Assembly: GCA_907163375.1 (NCBI GenBank)
Contig: CAJQUW010004464.1
Span: 62,001 to 126,000, forward strand
Direction of reading: 5' to 3'
Source: Prostheceraeus crozeri
Taxonomy: Eukaryota > Platyhelminthes > Polycladida > Euryleptidae
Length of the DNA stretch: 64,000 nucleotides
Within the stretch, counting starts at the first letter, position 1; every line of letters begins with the position of its first letter. This document shows positions 46,199 through 58,267 of this stretch, piece by piece. The notes below the pieces were generated by a model, which worked only from the letters and a program-made list of their open reading frames with translations, was not told where the DNA came from and ran no database searches. The position numbers and the translations under genes were made by a program.

Positions 46199-47765
46199 TG
46201 ATGTTTATCCATGATAATCTCAATGCAAGTACCTATATAGTGGATGTTTTATTTCTTTCAGTTCTCATGAGTTCTGCCACTTTGATCTCTGAAGGAAGAT
46301 GAGACATGGAAAACCTAACGTGAGTTCTGGTAATTTTTTCATTTTCAGATTGTTCATTGCCTCAAATTCGTAAGTTTTGAGTCCTGTTACGCAACTAGCC
46401 ACTGGATTTAAAATTACGTTGCGTGAGGTTGGGTCGGCATATCTTTCAAATATATTTGTTAATTGATGTATTCATTTCAGTCGTTTCGTACCGATGGTCA
46501 GTGGATTCCTGTGTCATGCTGATTACAATATTAACAGTATGATCTGGGAGTTAGTTGATTATTGGAGTGTACGGCATGTATAGCAGGAAAAAAATTCAAG
46601 TGAGTGAAATTTGTGGTCATTTGTAGTATTATTCGGTTTGATTCCGGTTTAGTATCATCCTGAGTACAGCAGTTATGTATAATGTCGAAATCTTATCCGT
46701 GTGATTTACACAAAAACCCGTTAAGTCAAACTGTTAATCCTTCATTAATCATGATGAAATCCTTCACATTTGTTTAGTCTGCTGCGATGTTCTTCTATCC
46801 GTTGCTGGATCGCGAGGATTTTTGTATAGGGACAAAAGGCGGAGTTCTGTCTGATGTCCGCTTACCCGGTGGGAACTGTCATTGGTTTTATTGGAAAGAT
46901 TCCTTAAAATGGTTTGTTAAAACATTTGTTAAAATGTTTGTCATTGGTTTGTTAAAAGTCTTTCCTTATTTGAACGCATCTTTCTGCGGCCTTTGACATG
47001 CCAAAGTTTTCTATTGAGCTAATGCGTCTTGCAGTGTCTTCGTTTCCAAAAAGGAAATGCTGTTTAGTTTTCGTGAGTTTGTAGGCTTGTTAAACTAGAT
47101 ACGTGATTACTGTTTATGACTGGATTGTAAACGGCAGATGCTTGATCGTATGCATTATCTCATGCCCGTTATCTTATCAGTTATAAAAGGTACATTTAGC
47201 TTAATCCTAGTAAATGGGGGGGGGAGATGGGATACTACGTGGAGTCTGATGGTATACCCATGCATTTATCAGCAACCGCTGCTGATAAAGACAGATTATC
47301 ATGAAAGAGGCGTCAATATTTGAAGCTGTCAAATCTGTAAGGAGGAAACATGAGGCATTAGACGAGTGAAGAATCTTATTGCATGAAAGGGATAAAAATT
47401 GAGTATGACTGGAAGCCATTAAAAAAGGCGATTTGATCGGAGTTAGGCAAGCAAATGAATTGTTGGACAATACTCAAAGTAAAGTGAAGTTCGGCACACA
47501 GAAGCATTCGAGTTATGAGTGAATAAAGAAAGCGTGTCACACATTGTTAAAAGTGGCCAAAAGGCTGAAGACTTCCAAAGAACTTGATATTTTGTTGTAT
47601 CACCCTGCCGCCCATGCTTCACCTAGATTTCTCGCATGCTCAACTTTAGTATAACATGAGTTGTCATCTTATTTTCGTTGTAGATGATGACATGACGGAC
47701 AGTGATCGAGAGAATAAATTTTCTGACTACTACAGTTAAATTTGACATATGCGCGCATAAGTGTA
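46199..47765. other. no gene seen
   Basis: No supported coding region. A G-run of ten lies near 47216. A short direct repeat of AAAAT(G)GTTTGTTAAAA occurs near 46906-46955. Confidence 0.35.
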
Positions 47766-47773
47766 TAATCTTT

Positions 47774-48396
47774 GGTATTAATGGGTTATCTCCCCCCCCA
47801 CAGGTTTTCAAATTTGTCTAGCATCTGCAAAAATGTATTAATCGCCACCAAACTTCAGGTACACGTAATTAAGCATATTTTCTACCCACATATAAAATTT
47901 CACGCTGATCAGACAAGTACTTTTTGCATTAGAGACGATGACGTGAAGTGTAGCGATGTCAGCTGCTTGATTTGACTTCGTCTGTTCGACGCATTATTGC
48001 TACTCGTGTGTGCATTGTTCTCTCCACCTCTTTGTCTCATCCACTGTTATTTGAAATCTTCCTACGACCACTACCTTGCCACACCTTTATTAAGTTGAAA
48101 ATGTTAGTGTAAGGGATATGGCTTGGTCATCATCACTTCAGGAGTTGTCGGGAAATGACTTTGTTAACTTCAAGTGCTTTATGCTCAGACGATGAGGTCA
48201 GAAGAAATCAGATCAAGCTGCAGCAACGCTTCACTTCAAGTTATCGCCCCTTATTCAGAACTTGTCCAATTTGGACAAGTTTTGGTATGTCGATAGAAAA
48301 TATCCTCACTCACGTGCACTTAAAAGTTTTGTAACGATTGATTCATTTCTACGGATTTTATACAAATTTGAAAATGTGGGGTAACCCATAAGTACC
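47774..48396. mobile_element. MITE family A, copy 1 (623 bp, 8-bp duplication)
   Basis: Left end GGTATTAATGGGTTAT with a C-run; right end GGGGTAACCCATAAGTACC. Flanks are TAATCTTT at 47766-47773 and 48397-48404, an exact 8-bp duplication. The inverted arms are long (over 200 bases, e.g. ACAAATTTGAAAATGTGG pairing with the left side). No coding capacity. The GG-start and 8-bp duplication would suit a Merlin- or MULE-type source. Confidence 0.75.
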
Positions 48397-48602
48397 TAAT
48401 CTTTTGTAATGAATATATATTCCTTCATACGTTCGTGTCTTTTTACCGATATCAAAATTACAATAACAACAGATGAATCTACTTCGGACCATAAACTGAT
48501 TACAAAACGGAACCTCCTGGTATGAGCTCATGTTAGCGTCTAAGGGGAAATGCGACTTCATTGTTTTCCGATGAATATCGATATTTATCTGTAAGGCGAA
48601 TT

Positions 48603-49242
48603 GGTACTTGTGGGTTATCTCCACCCCCCCTTTTTCAAATTTGTCTACAATCCGTAGAAATGAATCAATCATCACAAAACTTCAGAGACACGTATTTGAG
48701 TATATTTTCTACCTACATGCAGAATTTTATGCAAATCTGAAAAGTACTTTTTGAATTAGAGACGATGACGTACGTGGAGTGTAGCGATGTCAGCAGCTTG
48801 ATCTAACTTCGCCTGACCTCATCGTCTGAGTAGATTGCACTAGGTCAACAAAGTCATGTCGCGACAACGTTGCAGTAGAAGTGATTATGATCCGGACCAC
48901 ATCCTTTCCATTGGTGTGCTTATATAATTTAAGAAATGTGTGGTGGGGTTGTGGTCGTGAGAAGATTTCAAATAGTAATGGATGAGACGGAGACGGAAAG
49001 AGAACAATGCACACACTAGTAACACTAATTCATGCGTCGAACAGACAAAGTCAGATCAAGCTGTTGACATCGCTACACTTCACGTCATCGTCTCTAATTC
49101 AAAAAGTACTTGTCGAATCTGCATATTTTTTGTATGTGGGTAGAAAATATTCAAATACGTGTATCTGAAGTTTTGCGACAGTTGATTCATTTTTACGGAT
49201 TTTAGACATTTGAAAACGTGGGGTGAATAACCCATAAGTACC
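48603..49242. mobile_element. MITE family A, copy 2 (640 bp, 8-bp duplication)
   Basis: Left end GGTACTTGTGGGTTATCTCC and right end GGTGAATAACCCATAAGTACC, with exact flanking GGCGAATT (48595-48602 and 49243-49250). The interior is related to copy 1 but in the opposite orientation: GTGTGCATTGTTCTCT and CATCCA(C/T)TA(C/G)TATTTGAAATCTTC are read on plus in copy 1 and on minus here. The two insertions are independent, only 206 bases apart. Confidence 0.78.
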
Positions 49243-49250
49243 GGCGAATT

Positions 49251-50539
49251 CATCAAATTCGCTTGATAATTGATATTATCAATACTAAATGTATGGGCTG
49301 TCACTTTTCTTTGTTGCTTTTCTATTTGCTGGAAAAATTTCTGTCGGTATTTCTTATCCCGATGTTTCAATCATATGGTTTCAATACTCGACTGCGCTAA
49401 CCACTTTTGATGCAAACGCGGAATAATGATGTTCGAATGACGATTTAAAGCGGAAAAGCACGGTCATGTGTTCAGTGCTGCTAAGTAGCTAAATTGCATT
49501 AAAGTTTGTTACGGGTGCACACAGCTCAAAATGGTTGGCGAAATTCATGGCTTGGCAGATACAGACGCCCGTCATGGCAATTTCTCTGCATGAATTTCGA
49601 CACCGCTGGCACGCACACATCACGCATCTGGTAACAGACGCGCGCCGGTAACACACACTGATACCACAATATGTTAGTTACTCGTTGCAAGCATCAAGGG
49701 AACCGCATCAGTTCCAACACACACACGCGCGTGCGTTCATGCGCAGGTTTGGCAGTCTTATTCATCGAATGGCTTCTCATTGCAGTAAACCGAGACAATA
49801 AGACTCCTTTAACAGATGTGGATCAGCCACTTATCTCATCGTACGATTATTGCGGAAATATCCAACACAGCGAGGTGCGCTTACACCAAATGAGGGACTT
49901 TGTTATTTATGGAATTGCATGCCTTTTACAACAACGGTACTTTGCTGTTTTTTAATTCTTGATCAAAACCAATCTGGCGTCAATGAGGAATCTTCTTGAG
50001 TGTTCGACAAGTGTTTCGGTGTCTCAACTGATAGAACGATTTTCAAGTGCAGCCATTTGAGTATGCAATATGATCTACACTGCATCATTTTTGCAAATAT
50101 TTGAACACGAAATGGATCAATTCATGGCGAGGGTATAAGTGTGTGATGTCTTCACGTAACTGGCCTGGATAACATGTAAAAAATGAATGATGTCCTCAAA
50201 GCTAATAAGAAAACAATGGTGCAAAATTCACTAATCAATATTTGTCGTGTGGTCGAGCGATTTCAATTATTGCGTCCACTTTCAAATTGTTGCACGCTAT
50301 CGCAATTAATAAATACTTCAAAGTACTACATACAATCAAATTTTACTCCTTAATGCTTGATGACTTGTTACTTAAATTACTGTGCAATGATAATAAATTC
50401 TCGTTTCGATGATCTTCACAACATCTCATAAAGTTCAATATTTAGATCTACTGATAAATTAGTTAGTAGCCACTTATCGTCGGTAAAACAAACCGATAGA
50501 AAAGTCTTTTGTTAAACTGAAATTTTATCATTAAATTGC
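49251..50539. other. no gene seen
   Basis: No supported frame. A short (CA)n/(CG)n mixture occurs at about 49717-49737. Confidence 0.35.
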
Positions 50540-50615
50540 GTGGTGCCATCAGTCTCTATTGTAAAAGGTCTTTCTGTCCGCTCTAGTTCCCTATATATTA
50601 AACCTCTTTGATTTT

Positions 50616-53179
50616 GATGATATCCGATTCCCTATTGGTGCGTGCGTAAATCAGCTGACGCTCTCAGCCAATGAGCGTGCTGCTATCAGTGAGTGGAAAC
50701 TTGACTTGCAAAATATTCATGATCGAACGTTTTTTGGAGTATTTATCGTAAGCCGCACCTTTCTATCTAGCATGTAATCGATTGGTTAGCTATCATCAAG
50801 ATTAGTTGAAGAAAATGAAGTAATTGTGACAGTGCATTAACCATCCATCGCTCATTTATAAAGAAAGTTATTGGTCAACAACACTTTTCAGAACTATGCT
50901 GCATCAGGGCCGTTTCACAACTTCCAGATAATCACAGAATAAAAAGAAGTGTGATGATATATAGTCGCAATCAATTCTCAACTACATTTTCATCGAATGC
51001 TCTGTGTGTCTAAGGAACTTAATGACTTGAAATAATATTTCTATCATGAGTTAGCATCTAGTCTTCGTCTCTTTTTGACGATGTTTTTTTAAGAAAGGGA
51101 AGTAGAAATCAAAAACAGTCATCGTTGTCAGATAGATATTTTCCAATTACAAAAGTATAGAGAGGAATTTCCAAAGAATACTAATTTCCTTATTGATGGA
51201 TGTTATCCGATGCATGCTGTTGTTTGGTAAACCAGTCAATTGTCAGGTCATTATGGAGATAGGCCCATACACATATAGGCTACATTTGTTGATAATAGTA
51301 CAGATGTACTTTGTCATCGTATTTGATGAATATCCCAAAACATCAACCACAACAAATGTTCACGAACCACGTGTGGCATTGCTCCTGAGAAAATATTTCG
51401 TGAGGACATGTATATTGTTTCACCACAAAGCCAATTTCTCGGAAACGCAAAATGTAAGACCAGATTGATCGTTTAGACCTATCTAAAGACAAAAGTTTTG
51501 ACGGCTGACAATGCCTACATAGCAATGCAAGCTGTAGCCGACAGCCTGATTCCTACCGTGTTATTGTTTATACTGTATTTTTAGGATATAAGAATCATTT
51601 AATAGTTGCGTTTGTAGGATGCGACACTGAGCTATTATAGCCAACTAATAATTTAGCATATTTTATATATATTTAATTTTTTGCTGCATTCGTGGCAATA
51701 GACGATGTAATATTCCATTTTCTTTGTTTGTAGCTATTTAGTGATTCACTCATCTTTCTGAGGCAAAATAAACAATATCACGATCTGCATCAGCTACAGC
51801 TTGTATGACTCTATAGGCAATTATGAACCGCTAAAATTTTGGTTGATGTTTCAAGATATTCATCAAATAGAATGCATGGTCGCGCTACATCCACAGCTAC
51901 TAATCTTAGCCCCTGAAAACGAACTAACCTAGCTTTTACGCGAGTAGACATAAATGTCTCTTGTTCACTGACTCATGCATTAAATTTTTTGTCGATTGGT
52001 TGACTTTGACGGTTTCTAAAATAGACTTCAGCATTTGTGCCGAATATCCTAACTCTCATTAGTCTTCTCTCCAATTGATTAGCCTGCTAAATCGATGTTA
52101 TTAAACATTCATGAGAAACATTTCTTTTTTCAAGGAGAGATTTTGAAATCATTTGAATCAAACAAACTTCTTCTAAATTTCGGAATGATGACTTTAAAAT
52201 CAATCGACGTGCACTTGAGTGGACTTGAGTTATGGAATAAAATGTATTTAATTTCAATAATACACTATTAACTGTAAACAGCCACTTATCGAACAATTTG
52301 TGAGCTGCATCAGTATTTTGGCACTTACTGCGTATTATCAGACAAATTTCCTGCTTGTCAGACAATTTTTGTCTCATCGCACGAACTAATTTACATTATT
52401 GCGTTTACTGCCTATCATACTACTTATGACTAATATATCCACTTTATTGACATTGGATGGTATCCTTGATAATTTTTAATTATAGAATATACAATGTTGT
52501 AAATAAGTAGGGTTCTTTGTATACACCTTGAGGCATGGCAATAACAAGTCTGGACGTATTGATGCCATCTTTTAATTCTGTTTTTACGATGTTTTTTTAC
52601 AGCTTTTAAGAGTCTCTATATACTTCCCTAAAGTTGACAATGACACGACGGACTTGTTAAGTAACAGAGTTATTCATAATGCGAGTGTGAATGAGTGGAG
52701 CAGAGTTAGAACCTATGTGATTAGGAGTGACTAGTTGCCATTAGCTGATGTTGAATAGTTTGATCATATTTAAGCACTTTGAGTTTGAGAGACCATGCTT
52801 TTCGAAAAGTAGACAGAATTGTCTGATATTTTGGCGAATAATTGTCTCGTCTTGTCTGCTCTGAACACCCACTTTTCGTTGTTCATTGTCTCATGTTGTC
52901 TGTTGCAATTGTCTGATCATTATGGCTGATAAATTGTCTGTTATTTGGCTGATGCCAGTTTACAGTGTAGGATAATGTTCCGCCGATCAGGCCGGTGCAG
53001 CTAAAAAAAGATAAACAACAAAAAAACGATGATAAACATGATAAACACTCCAAAAAACGTTCGATCATGAATATTTTGCAAGTCAAGTTTCCACTCACTG
53101 ATAGCATCACGCTCATTGGCTGAGAGCGTCAGCTGATTTACGGATTTACGCACGCACCAGTAGGGAATCAGATATCATC
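50616..53179. mobile_element. 2.56-kb element with inverted arms of about 135 bp
   Basis: GATGATATCCGATTCCCTA at the left is matched in inverted form by TAGGGAATCAGATATCATC ending 53179. The match continues inward over CAGCTGACGCTCTCAGCCAA and AAATATTCATGATCGAACGT to about 50748 / 53041 with a few percent difference. No transposase frame was found inside. It contains the smaller 52263-52967 element. Superfamily unassigned; no clean duplication. Confidence 0.65.
52263..52967. mobile_element. CACTGTAAACTG-type element rich in TGTCTG motifs
   Basis: The right end GATGCCAGTTTACAGTG and the left end CACTATTAACTGTAAACAG are related inverted ends, both flanked by TA, like the ends at 23677 and 25020. 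Inside, (C)AGACAATT / AATTGTCT occurs about eight times, clustered near both ends (52330-52375 and 52800-52950). Such subterminal repeats are typical transposase binding arrays. Confidence 0.5.
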
Positions 53180-53839
53180 AGAATAGACCTAGGAAAACGT
53201 CATGCAATATGCCATCTTTGGGAGACTGTTACTCAGAGAGCCCATGACGGATTTACGGTGACTTTTGATATGTTGATAAGCAGGATCTAAACTACATGTA
53301 TGCCAATTTTTAGGGTACCACGAATTTTGTCCGGGTTACTCATATTTAGTTCCTAAATTTCCTGGTCTACACAGAAGGGCCATGATATTGTAACATTCCT
53401 TGCATCGTGTAGACCACAGAATTAAACAGGTAGTCTCTTCTTCTGTTAGACTAGAAAGCAGACATTGGAACATGTAGCTACCTCTAATGAAATGGCACAA
53501 TCTACTGACATAATACCATAGAAATCGAACAATGAGCAGCCAGTTCAACATTAAACAATCCAAATTGTGCGAAGCTTCAGTGACAGCTTCAGCTTCAGCT
53601 TCTGTTGACAACCTGTGACAACCGGATCACACAGCAAAAAGACGCAGCCGATATCCAGTTCTACAGAGAAGTTTTTCGTGCGCCTGCCAACTTTTTCAAT
53701 AATGATTGGAGGGCCCAGCATTATCGAGAAAACTTTTACGCAATGATATGACTTCTTCGAATCTGAAGGAATCGTTGCGATCGGAGCATTTTGAAGGATT
53801 TCACAGCAATCCGCAAGCGGCGCACGACTATATTTCCTA

Positions 53840-54390
53840 TTTCTGCAAGGTGGCAAAAATTTCTTTTTGCCTACTCAGCAAGTTCCTGCATGTTCCATCG
53901 CTTTGAATCAGTTTGCAATTCTGACAAACTGACACGGTTAAGCAATCTAATTCTGTGGTGTAGATGGTCTTGGTTGCGTAGCAGTCGCTGCATGAGATCT
54001 CTTCCATGTTTCGAGAATTAGTCCATACCACTGATTTAGATACTTCTTCATCCAACAGTAGTCGCGTGAAGTCTACCGGAGATTCTGGAACAACTATGTG
54101 GAGACCTGTACTGCAGTTTGGTGATCAAGTTCTATCAGGTACAAGGTCTTGGCTTGCTATCACTCTAGTCCACTCGCCTCTAACCGCACCTCTTTTCCTA
54201 GAGCGACCACTAGCAGGATTGGCGTTTTTCTCTTCGTCAGCTGAATCAGAACACTGTGCCTTGCTATGGCATCAATGTCGCCACTGTGAGCCTCATCAAA
54301 TAGATTCTCTCCTTCTTCACTTGTGTCTGCTTCTTTGACCTCACAATCCTATAGCGATTGCGCTTTGGTCTGGAAGCCATCTTATTGCTG
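53840..54390 (-). pseudogene. weak piggyBac N-terminal-like relic
   Basis: The minus-strand translation, in more than one frame, gives MASRPKRNRYRIVRSKK near 54385 and later ESPVDFTRLLLDEEVSKSVV (about 54090-54030), which resembles the piggyBac N-domain entry (P..(P/S)(L/V)D(F/Y)F...(F/L)(D/T)(D/E)E....IV..TN). A Cys-containing stretch (VCQNCKLIQSDGTC) follows. No catalytic blocks are recognisable. Alternative: an unrelated host exon remnant. Confidence 0.3.
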
Positions 54391-54429
54391 CACGAATTTC
54401 GTATCTGTGTCAATATCTACCAAGTGAAC

Positions 54430-55580
54430 AGTGAAATTGCCACCTTCCGAATCATTATTAAATTCTGCAATATAATTTACAACTTATCATGAATCACGGA
54501 GAAGAATTGTAAAGATCAATAACCAACCGACATCTCTGCACAAAGTTCAGACAATAAAGAACGTAGCTATGCGTTGCTGCCTATTGTGTCTAATCTACAA
54601 GTACGCATTGTAAATTGATGGAGTGACCGAAACTATTTCATGTTCGATATTCAGTTTAAGTCAAGATTTCATCTCAGATTCTAAAAGAGATATCACGCAA
54701 ATGCAATTTAGTGAACAACATGCTTAACTATGCAAATCAAAAAGTGTCATCGCAAGTTGATATTGCAGTTGATGCTATCATCTGCGGTATCACTAATACT
54801 CGCACGAAGTGTAAGTCTATGTCCTCGGTTCTCTGACCTGGAAATCTATGTCATTACAAACATGAGCGATCTCGGGCAAACTGACGTACGTTGGATACTA
54901 AAGATGACAATCAATTATTTTTGATATATTTTACTCAAATACACACGCTAACTTACAGTTATGGACTGTTTTGGATTTTGTAATTGACCAGTAAGTCTAT
55001 GTCATTACATGAACTCTTTTACACTCATACCAAAGAAAAAAGCGGCAAGTCTATGTCTTCGATTTTCATACATTAGGATTCCATGGAGGAATTGGAGAAC
55101 GGATCGAGTCAAATGTTATTTTTGCTAAATTCTTCAGCAAACAGAAATAATGATGCAATTGAGAACTAATTTCGCACCGTAGTATCATGCTTTTAACTAA
55201 ACGGTAAGTCTCTGTCTCGATTTAACAGGAACTGTAAGAGAATCTGGATCATCCCTGGGCAAAACTGCATTCCCAGCAAAGATGATAACTTGAAATTTAT
55301 AATTAATTAATTCTTGTGTGGTTTTTATCCTTCACGAACGATTTTTCCGTCGATTAAGGTCAACTCATAGTAAAATAGGCCTATTGTAATTTAAGTCTTT
55401 GTATAATTAATCTATTAATTACGACATGGCTTTAAGATGCTTTGGTGGACAATCGATCCCCGCTACTCGCCTTAATGTCGGCGGTCACAATTGTGACGTG
55501 TTACTTGTCCATTGATTATTATTGCCTTGACAACTGATGTGTGGCGGTGAGGGTTTGATCCTGCCAATTGACAGAGTCGC
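54430..55580. other. no gene; cluster of AAGTCTATGTC motifs
   Basis: No supported frame. A short motif (C/G/A)(G/A)(T/C)AAGTCT(A/C)TGTC recurs at about 54809, 54991, 55047 and 55203, with a shorter echo (ATCTATGTCATTACA) at 54843 that shares its tail with the 54991 copy. Confidence 0.4.
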
Positions 55581-55584
55581 GTAA

Positions 55585-55658
55585 GTGGCTCGTAGCTCAG
55601 TTGGTTAGAGCACTGGTCTAGTTAACCTTGGTCGTAGGTTCGAATCCTACCAGCCGCA
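55585..55658 (+). tRNA. tRNA-Thr(AGT)-like gene, probably degenerate
   Basis: A box TAGCTCAGTTGG and B box GGTTCGAATCC are perfect. The D-arm GCTC...GAGC and T-arm GTAGG...CCTAC pair fully. The loop CTAGTTA puts AGT at positions 34-36, i.e. threonine. GTGGCT(C)G pairs with CAGCCGC over 7 bp only if one C in the 5' strand is skipped. The anticodon stem keeps only three of five pairs (GGT/ACC core), so one extra base and a damaged stem argue for a pseudogene or tRNA-derived repeat. A TTTT terminator follows at 55663. Confidence 0.6.
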
Positions 55659-55663
55659 CATCT

Positions 55664-56572
55664 TTTGCATGGCAATTTGATCTGTTTATTTAATTTCATT
55701 GTTGCTAATTGTCTCTGATTGTAAAACATTTGTACTGTTCGCTTTCTTTTATCTGCAAATATAAACATTCGTCGTATTATAAGTTAATATGATTTGTTTC
55801 ACAGGGGCCTTAAGACCGTCTTTAGGTCTACAATTTCCGAACCATTAAAGCTGCCCATAACCGGCTATAGTCCTAATCAGATATAGCCTAGATGTCTCAC
55901 ATATATTGGGTGAGAACTATAGCTTATCTTTTGATGAATCTCGATAACAAACTTGGCCCTATATAAGATCGAGCAATTTGGTACCGGTAGTTTTGGCCAT
56001 ATATATATTATCCATTAATTTTACAATAGATAACTCAATGGATCATAACATGGACGATTAATATCATCGTTAATCAACCATTATGGGATAGGTCTACACT
56101 TGGCAGCTTTAGTATATCTACAAAGTTCAATTTTCTCCCAGAAACAATTACAAGGAACTTTCAAACCAGCATAACAAATGAGTAGAACTGGCACTTAAAG
56201 CTCATTCGCAAGGCTGTTTCTTAAAGATCTAAGAGTATACTTATTATTCTATTTCTAAATTGGAAAATTACTGTAGAGATTTACGTACTTAGGCCACCAT
56301 CAACCCTAACGATAGGAATTTCATGAAGTCATCGAAAGATCAGGAGGTATTTTCTCTATGGCTGCAGACAATGACTATGAACCCACAGTCTTTGACTGCA
56401 GAGGTCGAACTATATGCATACTGATTCATTTTAAAAGTTGCTCATCATCACATTGAGATTTGAATTATAAAGTTGCGTTATTTATAAGATAGCTGAAAAC
56501 CCAGTGTAAAAGAAAAACGATCTTATAATAACAAGTGAAACGTATGTGCTAAACATAGGGGGTCATGGATTG
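55664..56572. other. no gene seen
   Basis: AT-rich spacer between the tRNA-like sequence and the end of the minus-strand Crypton-type gene. The gene's 3' UTR must lie in its right part. Confidence 0.35.
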
Positions 56573-56635
56573 TTAATTCTTCAGTTCATGAATTCGTTCT
56601 CTATTCCTTGCCAATCGTGTACTTTCATTGCGAAC
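56573..56635 (-). CDS. Crypton-type gene, exon 5 (C-terminus)
   Basis: It follows the acceptor TTATTGTTTCAG and encodes VRNESTRLARNRERIHELKN then TAA. Phase 0 matches exon 4. It completes the Myb-like tail: the VRN after the RTW..(V/I)..K helix is conserved in this protein family. Confidence 0.75.
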   Translation of the reverse strand, partial: VRNESTRLARNRERIHELKN

Positions 56636-56799
56636 CTGAAACAATAAATAATGGTAAATTTTAGTAACGACTAATAATGTCATATGACTAAATAAGGGAT
56701 ACCACATGCACCAAGAAGACTAAACATTTTCACTGCCTGATACAACAAATTATCAGCCTTCATGCCGATAATATTTAGAAAGTATGACGATTTTCGTTC

Positions 56800-57080
56800 T
56801 TTGATTTCTTAATTAAAAAGTCGTGTGACATCGACTTACTGTATTAATTCTCATCACGTGAAAAAATATAAAAGATGTTTGTATTATTCTATCTTCAACT
56901 TTACATCCACCATTGTCTCAAATATTGAAGTATTCGCATAATAACAATCAATAATCATTATAGTGAGGGCATGATAATTTTATTTCGATTATATTTTATT
57001 ACATTTCTCTAAATCTTTGCGTAGTATCAGCTTAACGTATTGATTCTCAACATGAGTGAAAATCAAATTTGGACCAGTCT
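56800..57080 (-). repeat. diverged intronic repeat units in the last intron
   Basis: GACATCGACTTACTGTATTA...CTCATCACGTG (about 56826-56862) and CAGCTTAACGTATTGATTCT with CAACATGAGTGAAAA (about 57027-57062) are diverged copies of the unit that is tandem at 60.0-60.6 kb. Confidence 0.45.
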
Positions 57081-57109
57081 ATTACTGCTTACCACCTGTG
57101 AACAACCCT

Positions 57110-58109
57110 TCATAAGTCTTTCGCAAACATATTTGGCTAATTATTGATAAATCTGAATTTTGACAAAGACTGGTAGACCTGACCGCGCTCAGCTCTGATA
57201 ACATTATTAAGTTTCATTTCGTTTCTTTGAATCTGATATAATGACACGCCATATCTATTATATATAGATATAATAGTATTTAATCTTTCTATATTATCTA
57301 ATTGCTATATCGTATATATACATACAACCAGTAGGCTGTATTTTATTTTGCTTGATAATGATTTTCCTTACTTTGAAATATATAATTATACTAAATCCAG
57401 GGACCAGAATGGAATAACGGGGGACACAGCTGAAATTGAAATTTAGAGGGTCTCAGATAGAAATAATTAGATAATACATATTAGCATAATCTATAGGGAC
57501 CCCAGTGGAATTCCGCGGATCCGCAGAAAATTCTCATCCCTGTTAATCATTAATCAAATGAACAGATAACCAGAATTGATGACATAATTCTACAAATTTG
57601 TTTAAATTCATGACATAAATAGGACGTCGATTGTTGATGATGTAAAGCTGATGAGCTTATTTCCCCAGAATGACATGTAAATATTTAGAAGAATTACAAG
57701 AAGGATATATATAATTCTAACTGATTATTCATGATACTAGTCAATCATGAAAGAGAACTGAAAATAGTTGATAAGAGAAGATTCGCGATCATCGATGTAA
57801 ATTTTAATGTACGATTTCGATATTAAGTTTAATGAAACAGAACAGTGCAGCGACTATAGTTCAGCAAAAACTTAAATCATTACTTAAGTCATAGCACCAT
57901 AACAAATAAAATTCAAAGATTGGATCAGGACCGTAAGAACATTTCTAGAATCAACCGTCGCTCCATTTGAATGGGTTAAAGAAACTCCCGAACAACTGTG
58001 GCAGAATTAAGATAATAATTAGAGCCGGCGAAATTTTTTTACTCTTTAAACTTAATGATAATGCTTTACAATACTGAATTAAAGCACGTATTAAACAAAG
58101 AAAACATAC
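57110..58109. other. remaining part of intron 4, no other gene seen
   Basis: AT-rich. TATATCTATTATATATAGATATA palindrome-like sequence lies near 57250. No coding motif. Confidence 0.35.
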
Positions 58110-58267
58110 CTTATCTGTCACATCCTTCCACGTCCTCTTTTTCAGGAGCAGTGGCATTTGTTTTACAGCCTCCATTGCTTTCACTTTACTGATTGATGTA
58201 TTAGAATTGATTTCTTTTGAAAATTTCATTTTGAGGTACATTGTTTGGTCTTTCGTCCATCGCGTAG
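58110..58267 (-). CDS. Crypton-type gene, exon 4 (Myb-like domain)
   Basis: Acceptor TTCTATTATTCAG, donor AAG|GTATGT. It encodes (A)TRWTKDQTMYLKMKFSKE, a 20-residue linker and PLLLKKRTWKDVTDK. The two tryptophans and the RTW..(V/I) helix have Myb/SANT-like spacing, as in the C-terminal domain of this family. Length 158 nt (2 + 52 codons) keeps phase with exons 3 and 5. Confidence 0.78.

Larger units (their letters stand above)
50540..53260. repeat. dispersed repeat, copy 2, split by an insertion
   Basis: 50540-50615 (TCTAGTTCCCTATA ... CTTTGATTTT) and 53180-53260 (GAATAGACCTAGGAAAACGT and on) match adjoining parts of the uninterrupted copy at 29341-29670. The 2.56 kb between them is the inverted-repeat element described next. 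Confidence 0.5.
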
